Shown here: positions 43,128 through 48,073 of the stretch, in pieces
Position numbering within the stretch: the stretch's first letter is position 1
Layout: every line of letters begins with the position of its first letter
Source of the DNA: Candidatus Equimonas faecalis
GTDB lineage: Bacteria > Bacteroidota > Bacteroidia > Bacteroidales > Bacteroidaceae
NCBI GenBank assembly: GCA_018066245.1
Contig: JAGHRT010000011.1
Coordinates: 1 to 48,073, forward strand
Direction of reading: 5' to 3'
DNA: 48,073 nt
Made by a program: the position numbers and the translations under genes
The notes under the pieces: model-generated
What the model saw: the letters and a program-made list of their open reading frames with translations, nothing else
What the model was told of the DNA's origin: nothing
Database searches by the model: none

Positions 43128-44262
43128 AGTGCTGTAGAGCGTATTTCAGTCTGGGGGTTAACAAAATAGCAAGAACTACAAAGAGCAACAGACACACGAC
43201 ATGAGGCCATGCGTTCAGCATAGGATAGCCGTCCAGCGCACAATTGACGTAGAGCAGGAAATAGTGGCGTAGCGGGAAGAACCAAGCCATGGCCTGTAGC
43301 GGAGCGGGTTGAGCCATCAGCGGAAAGCTCATGCCACAAATGCTAAATGACAGTACGCCCCACAATGAGGCGAAGGAGAGAGCCATGCGGGGGGTGGGGA
43401 GCGCCGAAAACATAAACACGCCCATGGCCTGCGAAGCGAGAATGAGCAACAGCATGGCTGCCCACATTACAGGCATTCCACAGTGGCACGGGAAAAGAAG
43501 GATTTCGTAGAACCAAACAACCATAATCGTGCCCACGGTAAACCACACGAGGAAGTGGACGAACATCTTGGCTGATACGGCCCGGAACATATTGCCGCCC
43601 GCCATGCGCAAGAGCTCGTCGGCTGTGCCGCGCTTCTGTTCCATACTGAAGGAATAGACCGTTACCATAAAGATGAAAAGCATAAGCATACCCGGCAGGA
43701 GCGTGTTGGAGAGATAGATGTTGTAATTAAGCCATGGATTGCCTATGGGGTGCGACTCCACCACGATGGGCTGAATGTAGGCCAGCGCCTGATTGTTGGT
43801 GGCCCCTCGGGCAAAGAGTGCGGTACGAATAGCCGCACCCGATGCGAGTTCGGACATGGTGCGCTGATCCTTATAGAGCAATGAGCCTGCCACTATGAAG
43901 GAGTAGTTCATATAGAACGATACGGTGGGCTGCTCCTGACGGTTAGCTTTCCGCTGCAAACCTTTGGGGATGTAATAGAAACCGTAGATGTCTCCGCGCT
44001 GCATGGCTTTCCGGGCTTCTCTGACATCGGTGTAGGATTCGGTGATATTCACCATTTGGAAGGCATCCAGATTGCGTTGCAACGAGCGCGACGTACTGCT
44101 GTTGTCCAAGTCCACCACGCCGAGCGGCAAATTCTCCGGCAGTCCTTCCTCCATCATGGAGGTAAAGAGAACGACACAGAAGAGGGGAGCCACAATCATG
44201 CAAAACCACATGAGGGGCTCATGCGCCAGTGCATAGATTTCGCGTTTCAGGATTTCAAGCAT
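43111..44262 (-). CDS. ABC-2 type exporter permease (first)
   Basis: A 383-residue homologue of the neighbouring permease with the same layout: one N-terminal helix (PLMWFCMIVAPLFCVVLFTSM), a periplasmic domain, then helices including LLPGMLMLFIFMVTVYS and the SMEQKRGTADELLRMAGG coupling loop that normally contacts the ATPase. The CGMSFPLMAQPAPLQAMAWF loop matches ABC-2 proteins. It starts 14 bp after the hlyD-like gene. The two permeases probably form a heterodimer. Confidence 0.86.
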   Translation of the reverse strand: MLEILKREIYALAHEPLMWFCMIVAPLFCVVLFTSMMEEGLPENLPLGVVDLDNSSTSRSLQRNLDAFQMVNITESYTDVREARKAMQRGDIYGFYYIPKGLQRKANRQEQPTVSFYMNYSFIVAGSLLYKDQRTMSELASGAAIRTALFARGATNNQALAYIQPIVVESHPIGNPWLNYNIYLSNTLLPGMLMLFIFMVTVYSFSMEQKRGTADELLRMAGGNMFRAVSAKMFVHFLVWFTVGTIMVVWFYEILLFPCHCGMPVMWAAMLLLILASQAMGVFMFSALPTPRMALSFASLWGVLSFSICGMSFPLMAQPAPLQAMAWFFPLRHYFLLYVNCALDGYPMLNAWPHVVCLLLFVVLAILLTPRLKYALQHYAYEA

Positions 44263-44276
44263 TGCGGGAAGGCTTT

Positions 44277-45251
44277 TTATTTAATGATGCTCATGCCGGG
44301 GCGCAGGTTGTTGATGGGCTTGGTGGGGCGAGCCTTCACCTCAAAAGTCTTCATGTCAAACTGGCCGTATGACTTCGTGGCCTTCCATGCCGCATAACTG
44401 CCGAGGTCGCGCATGGCATAGACCTTGAACTCCCCTTCTACGTCAAGGGCAGGAACGCGGGCTTTGAACACTTGGCCCATAGTGAACTCTTTCAACCGGT
44501 CCTCGCGGACGTTAAAGGTAATCCACATGTCTGCCATTTTTGCAATGCTCATGATGGGGGCTCCAGTACCTACCAGTTCGCCTATGCTGGGATAGATTTG
44601 TGTGATTTCGCCGTCTTCGCTGGCCGTGAGCACCGTTTCGTGGATGTAGCTCTTGACTTCATCCACAGCGCCTTGGGCGCGAGCCACCAGGCTTCGGGCA
44701 GCTTCCCTGTCTTCAATCTGCGCCCCGTTCTTAGCCATGTCATACTGGCTCTTGGCAGCACGCTCCGTAGCTGCAGCTGCATCATACTGTGCCTTGGCTT
44801 CGTCGTGCTTCTGGGCACTGATGACACCCTGGTCATAAAGGTTTTTCACGCGCTGGTAGCTTTTTTCCATAACTTCCAGACCTGCCTTAGCTTTTTGCCA
44901 CATTTCGTAGGCTCCGCGAATCTGCTCCTCACGCGCTCCCTTGTCGGCTTTGTGGCTCTGGGCCGCTGCGCCGGCTTCTGCCGCGCGTGCCTGGCTGAGT
45001 TTAGCGTCCACTTCGGGAGCATCAAGCAGAGCGAGAGTGTCGCCGGCATGGACATATTGGCCTTCTTCCACGAAGATGCGTGCTATGCGGCCCGGAACTT
45101 TGCTGCTGACGCGGTATTCGGTAACTTCAGCCTGCCCTTGCAGTGTGGTGTCCTCGTCTTGAAAGGAGATATAGCCGAATATGGCACTTATGGCTACGAC
45201 TAAAGCAAGGATTGTCAGGGCAGGAAGCAGATTGGGTATTTTCTTTTCCAT
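44277..45251 (-). CDS. HlyD/EmrA-type periplasmic adaptor
   Basis: A 324-residue membrane fusion protein. One N-terminal membrane anchor (LLPALTILALVVAISAIFGY) precedes a lipoyl half (KVPGRIARIFVEEGQYVHAGDTL), a long alpha hairpin (about 85-195, rich in Ala/Gln/Lys), and the beta-barrel region (TASEDGEITQIYPSIGELV, GTGAPIMSIAKMADMWI). It links the inner-membrane permeases to the TolC-like channel. It lies 29 bp after the tolC-like gene. Confidence 0.9.
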   Translation of the reverse strand: MEKKIPNLLPALTILALVVAISAIFGYISFQDEDTTLQGQAEVTEYRVSSKVPGRIARIFVEEGQYVHAGDTLALLDAPEVDAKLSQARAAEAGAAAQSHKADKGAREEQIRGAYEMWQKAKAGLEVMEKSYQRVKNLYDQGVISAQKHDEAKAQYDAAAATERAAKSQYDMAKNGAQIEDREAARSLVARAQGAVDEVKSYIHETVLTASEDGEITQIYPSIGELVGTGAPIMSIAKMADMWITFNVREDRLKEFTMGQVFKARVPALDVEGEFKVYAMRDLGSYAAWKATKSYGQFDMKTFEVKARPTKPINNLRPGMSIIK

Positions 45252-45280
45252 GATGGTATGTGTTTTTTATTGCGTTAAAT

Positions 45281-46855
45281 TTAGTAGCCTAATACATTGT
45301 TAAGTGTGGCACGGCTAATGTTTATATTGACTTGGGCATCGGTCTTGTCGTTCTGGGCGGAGAGCCAGGCGGTCTGGGCGGCAAGAAGGTCGGAGGTCGT
45401 GATAATGCCTTCCTTGTAGCCTATTTGGGCGGTGCGAAGGTTCTCCTCCGCCTTCTCAAGATTTCTGAGGCTCAGACGGTATTTGCGAACCGCATCGTTC
45501 ACGCAATTGGTCTGCTGGTTTACCTGAAGCTCTATTTTCTCCTTGGCTTCTTCCAATTTGTACCGGTATTCCATCGTTTCGGCTTTGGCGGCATTGACCT
45601 TGAACATTCCCTCGCCCCAATGGAACACGGGAATTTTCAGCAGGAGGCCTACGCTCCACATACCACGGAAACGCTTTTCAAAGCCATTGACCAACGAGGG
45701 GTTGGAAAATCCGTAACCGCCGATGAGAGCCAGCGAAGGCAGGAAGGCGGAGCGCTCTATCTTTACTTTTTGACTATAAATATCTGCGGCCAGCTGCAGC
45801 TGCTTGATTTCCGCACGGTTGGCCATTGCCTTTTCCGACATCACCGTCACGTCGGTCTGGTCCACGGGAATATCATCCGCAAGTTCCGCATCAAGCGCGG
45901 GAGCCGTGCCGAGCGGCAAGCCGCAGAGCTGACAGAGCAACATGCGCGACAGCGACAGGCCGTCTTCCACTTTGGCCAGCGTCATTTCGGCTTCATTCAG
46001 CTTCACGCTCACGGTCAATTCGTTGGCCTTGGTGGCCACGCCTTCTGCTACCATCTTCTGCACGTCCTCGTCCAATTTCCGGAGCATATCGCGGTATTGT
46101 TTGGCCAGTTTGTACTTGCCGGACAGGCTGACGATTTGCCAATAGGCCTTGTCCACCTCAAGTATCAGTTCACTGGCCACGCCTTGCTGTTTGGCAGCTT
46201 CCAGCTGTTCCTGATAACCCGTAATTTTGTAATAGGCCCTGATTTTGCCGCCCATATAGAGGGGCTGGGTGAGCAGTACGGCTCCGGCAAAGGCGTTGCG
46301 GGTGTCCGTCCGGAAGGCATCGGTTACGCTGCGCCCCACCCCATTGATGCTTTCCGCCGCACCGTTCAGCAGCCCCTTCACGTCGGCAGGCATCTGCTCA
46401 ATCAGGGGAGCCAGGTCGGGATGCCGCTCCAATATGCCCTGTATGCCCTGCTGCAGCATATTGGTGCCGAGGTTGTTGAAGGCATTCTTTTGGTCGTTGC
46501 TCAAAAGGCTGACTTCCTTACTCGTGAAAAGGTAGCCGCCGCTAAAGTCAATTTTCGGAAGAAAGTTGGTCACGGCTGCCTTATGCTCCCAATAGGCTTT
46601 TTCCTGACCGGCCTTCGACACCGCAAGCTGTTTGTTGCTGCGCATGGCCATGGCCCGGCACGAATCAAGCGTCAGCACGGTCTGCGCCTGCACGCCCGTT
46701 CCCAGCAGCGAAAGGACAAGGACCGCCACTCTTCCCCATCTTTCCAAACGGGGGAATCCTCTCCGTCCTTCGGACACCTCCCCCTCAAGGGGAATCAGAG
46801 GGGGCTCGCTAATTCTCACATTCGCAAATCCGCTACATTTCCTTTGAGTTTTCAT
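45281..46855 (-). CDS. TolC-family outer-membrane efflux protein
   Basis: 524 residues from ATG 46855 (MKTQRKCSG). The mature part begins at QTVLTLDSCRAMAMRSNKQL and contains the paired long helices of TolC (YRYKLEEAKEKIELQVNQQT; SLRNLEKAEENLRTAQIGYK). The hydrophobic signal core (VAVLVLSLLGTGVQA) starts only about 42 residues in, because a palindromic element encodes PPLIPLEGEVSEGRRGFP ahead of it. An upstream ATG at 46879 is in an octamer repeat and is rejected. It is the first gene of the export operon. Confidence 0.88.
   Translation of the reverse strand: MKTQRKCSGFANVRISEPPLIPLEGEVSEGRRGFPRLERWGRVAVLVLSLLGTGVQAQTVLTLDSCRAMAMRSNKQLAVSKAGQEKAYWEHKAAVTNFLPKIDFSGGYLFTSKEVSLLSNDQKNAFNNLGTNMLQQGIQGILERHPDLAPLIEQMPADVKGLLNGAAESINGVGRSVTDAFRTDTRNAFAGAVLLTQPLYMGGKIRAYYKITGYQEQLEAAKQQGVASELILEVDKAYWQIVSLSGKYKLAKQYRDMLRKLDEDVQKMVAEGVATKANELTVSVKLNEAEMTLAKVEDGLSLSRMLLCQLCGLPLGTAPALDAELADDIPVDQTDVTVMSEKAMANRAEIKQLQLAADIYSQKVKIERSAFLPSLALIGGYGFSNPSLVNGFEKRFRGMWSVGLLLKIPVFHWGEGMFKVNAAKAETMEYRYKLEEAKEKIELQVNQQTNCVNDAVRKYRLSLRNLEKAEENLRTAQIGYKEGIITTSDLLAAQTAWLSAQNDKTDAQVNINISRATLNNVLGY
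46749..46806. repeat. Palindromic element in the 5' part of the tolC-like gene
   Basis: The plus strand reads CGGGGGAATCC, GTCCTTCGGAC (small hairpin), then CCCCCTCAAGGGG and AGAGGGGGC. It resembles the elements in valS and at 47896-47935. It is translated on the minus strand as the extra n-region before the signal-peptide core. Confidence 0.6.
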
Positions 46856-46883
46856 TTCCTCATTTGCTAATTTGCCCATACAT
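46856..46883. repeat. Short octamer array upstream of the tolC-like gene
   Basis: On the minus strand, GGGCAAAT, TAGCAAAT and GAGGAAAT lie in 8-bp phase just before the ATG at 46855. It has the same consensus as the array at 47816-47887. Confidence 0.6.
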
Positions 46884-46893
46884 CTTTTATGTA

Positions 46894-47604
46894 TTACGCA
46901 TGTACAAAAGTACCGATGTCCTCACCTTCCATGATGCGGCGCAGATTGCCCACCTTGTCCATGTTGAACACATAGACAGGCAGGTTGTTTTCCTTACACA
47001 TGGCAGTGGCCGTGGCGTCCATCACGCGAAGGCCGCGCTTCAGCACCTCGTCATAACTGATGTCCCTGAACTTGGTGGCAGCGGGATCCTTTTCGGGGTC
47101 GGCCGTGTAGATGCCGTCCACGCGGGTGCCCTTCAGCATCACGTCGGCCTCTATCTCAATACCCCTCAGGCTGCTGCCCGTGTCGGTGGTAAAATAGGGA
47201 TTACCCGTACCGGCGCTCATAATGACCACTTCGCCCCGCTCCAGGGCTTCGACGGCCTTCCATTTGCTGTAAAACTCGCCGATGGGCTCCATCCGGATGG
47301 CCGTAAGCACGCGGCTCCGCACCCCCACGGCCTCCAGTGCCGAGGAAAGGGCCAACGAGTTGATGACCGTGGCGCACATGCCCATCTGGTCCCCCTTCAC
47401 GCGGTCGAACCCCTTGCCCGCACCCTGCAGGCCACGGAAAATGTTGCCGCCGCCGATGACGATGCCCATTTGCACGCCGAGGCCGTGCATCTCCTTAATC
47501 TGCAGGGCATATTCGCCCAGCCTTTCCGCATCGATGCCGTAGCCCTGGCCCCCCATGAGGCTTTCGCCCGACAACTTCAGCAGAATGCGCTTGAATCTAA
47601 GCAT
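46894..47604 (-). CDS. pyrH: UMP kinase
   Basis: 236 residues from ATG 47604 (MLRFKRILLKLSGESLMG). A hexameric amino-acid-kinase-fold enzyme that phosphorylates UMP to UDP. Family motifs are KLSGESL, IGGGNIFRG, GDQMGMCATVINSLAL, VIMSAGTGNPYFTTD, DGIYTADPEKDPAATKF and MDATATAMCKENNLPV. A longer frame to 47649 adds 15 residues unlike the family. It has a good promoter at 47723-47754 and lies 38 bp before the tolC-like gene start. Confidence 0.95.
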   Translation of the reverse strand: MLRFKRILLKLSGESLMGGQGYGIDAERLGEYALQIKEMHGLGVQMGIVIGGGNIFRGLQGAGKGFDRVKGDQMGMCATVINSLALSSALEAVGVRSRVLTAIRMEPIGEFYSKWKAVEALERGEVVIMSAGTGNPYFTTDTGSSLRGIEIEADVMLKGTRVDGIYTADPEKDPAATKFRDISYDEVLKRGLRVMDATATAMCKENNLPVYVFNMDKVGNLRRIMEGEDIGTFVHA

Positions 47605-47722
47605 ACCTTTTATGAGTTTTTTATGATTTTCCTTGAGAAGAGGCCGCAAGACCGAACTGTGAACATTAAACGTTGAACGTTAAACGTTGAAAGAGTACGA
47701 CCTTGCTTTCCCGTTTTGCGCA

Positions 47723-47754
47723 CAAAAATACGAAAAAAAAACATTCCCCCCAAA
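47723..47754 (-). promoter_or_regulatory. Promoter of pyrH
   Basis: The minus strand reads TTTG (plus 47751-47754), 20 bp, then TATTTTTG (plus 47723-47730), matching the consensus. The leader to the ATG is about 115 bases. Confidence 0.7.
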
Positions 47755-47815
47755 AAGACCGGGCAAAAAATCTCCTCGCCTTATAAAAAAAACATGCGCA
47801 CGCAGGAAACTGAAT

Positions 47816-47887
47816 GAGCAAATTAGCAAATTGGCGAATGAGCAAATGAGGAAATTAGCAAATGGGGAAATTAGCAAATGAGCAAAT
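47816..47887. repeat. Tandem octamer array, nine units
   Basis: Nine 8-bp units in perfect phase: GAGCAAAT, TAGCAAAT, TGGCGAAT, GAGCAAAT, GAGGAAAT, TAGCAAAT, GGGGAAAT, TAGCAAAT, GAGCAAAT. Variation is confined to positions 1, 2, 4 and 5. It lies upstream of the pyrH promoter. Confidence 0.85.
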
Positions 47888-48073
47888 GGAGTCTTCCCCG
47901 CTCAAGAGCGGATTCTTGCCCCAAAAGGGGGGGGTTGGAAACGGCAAAAATGCAGATGGCGGAGCCAGAAAGGAGCTGGGGGGGGGGGTTACGGTGTTAC
48001 AAAGTTACACGTTTGCCGTGAATTAAATGTTTCAGGCAGAAAAAAAACCGGGCCTTGAACGAAAAAAAGGCTT
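47888..48073. other. Non-coding right edge with a palindromic element and G-run
   Basis: A GC-rich element (about 47896-47935, CCGCTCAAGAGCGG and CCCCAAAAGGGG) resembles those in valS and the tolC-like gene. A run of 11 Gs lies at 47978-47988. No gene is seen up to the window end. Confidence 0.6.

Noticed and set aside
45332-46870. 512-codon open frame on the plus strand opposite the tolC-like gene
   Set aside because: It is antisense to a well-supported TolC-family gene, with no family motif or promoter.
46905-46912. TACTTTTG -7-like box in front of the tolC-like gene
   Set aside because: It lies within the pyrH C-terminal codons (GTFV) and has no -33 partner at 20 bp; it is probably coincidence of coding sequence.
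47978-47988. Run of 11 Gs as a phase-variation switch
   Set aside because: No open frame or promoter is associated with it in the visible sequence.

Overview
The window looks like chromosomal DNA of a Bacteroidales bacterium, most likely Prevotellaceae. The reasons are: promoters of the Bacteroidetes type (-33 TTTG / -7 TANNTTTG, mostly 20 bp apart); a galM / FHS-type permease / galK operon; a GxxExxY-family gene; two proteins ending in a YDLxG...RNGKK-type C-terminal tail; a eukaryote-like CarB; a two-gene ABC-2 exporter operon; and many short palindromic and tandem repeats between genes. The species cannot be fixed from sequence alone. Almost every gene lies on the minus strand. The exceptions are a partial gene and a tiny gene at the left edge (1-388) and a large sialidase (25094-27805).

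Layout. 1-388: end of a secreted protein and a 53-residue MKKxYxxP-type miniprotein. 389-1233: a palindrome-rich spacer. 1234-5617 (minus): galactose operon galM, GxxExxY gene, sugar permease, galK. 5728-13776 (minus): tRNA1(Val) methyltransferase, ABC exporter, NAD kinase, PdxJ, a lipoprotein, FolC, DnaJ, GrpE. 13809-22444 (minus): an ABC-F ATPase, tRNA-Thr, a DEAD-box helicase, an LptF/G-type permease, Tgt, Lon and tRNA-Pro. 22764-23940 (minus): a compact operon of five uncharacterised small genes (81, 94, 48, 25 and 34 residues) with its own promoter and a strong terminator. 24085-24898: a small outer-membrane beta-barrel gene. 25094-27805 (plus): sialidase. 28491-34649 (minus): carA, carB and a fused mazG-murB gene. 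34694-39120 (minus): FdtA-type isomerase, beta-helix lipoprotein, PepD dipeptidase, LysM glucosaminidase. 39165-46855 (minus): a tolC / hlyD / two-permease export operon followed by valS. 46894-47604: pyrH. 47605-48073: non-coding DNA with an octamer array.

Most genes are housekeeping. The most unusual points are: (1) the small-protein operon, with two tiny acidic-tailed paralogues made by tandem duplication; (2) a CarA whose glutaminase triad Cys-His-Glu reads Gly-Gln-Asp, beside a CPS1-like CarB, which suggests an ammonia-using carbamoyl-phosphate synthase; (3) an in-frame MazG-MurB fusion; (4) two arrays of the 11-mer GTATAGAGTAG repeated at exactly 22 bp, 9.6 kb apart; (5) several tandem octamer arrays; (6) palindromic elements read through in frame inside valS and the tolC-like gene; and (7) an ABC-F protein whose second nucleotide site has lost its P-loop. 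No transposase, phage gene or CRISPR array was seen.
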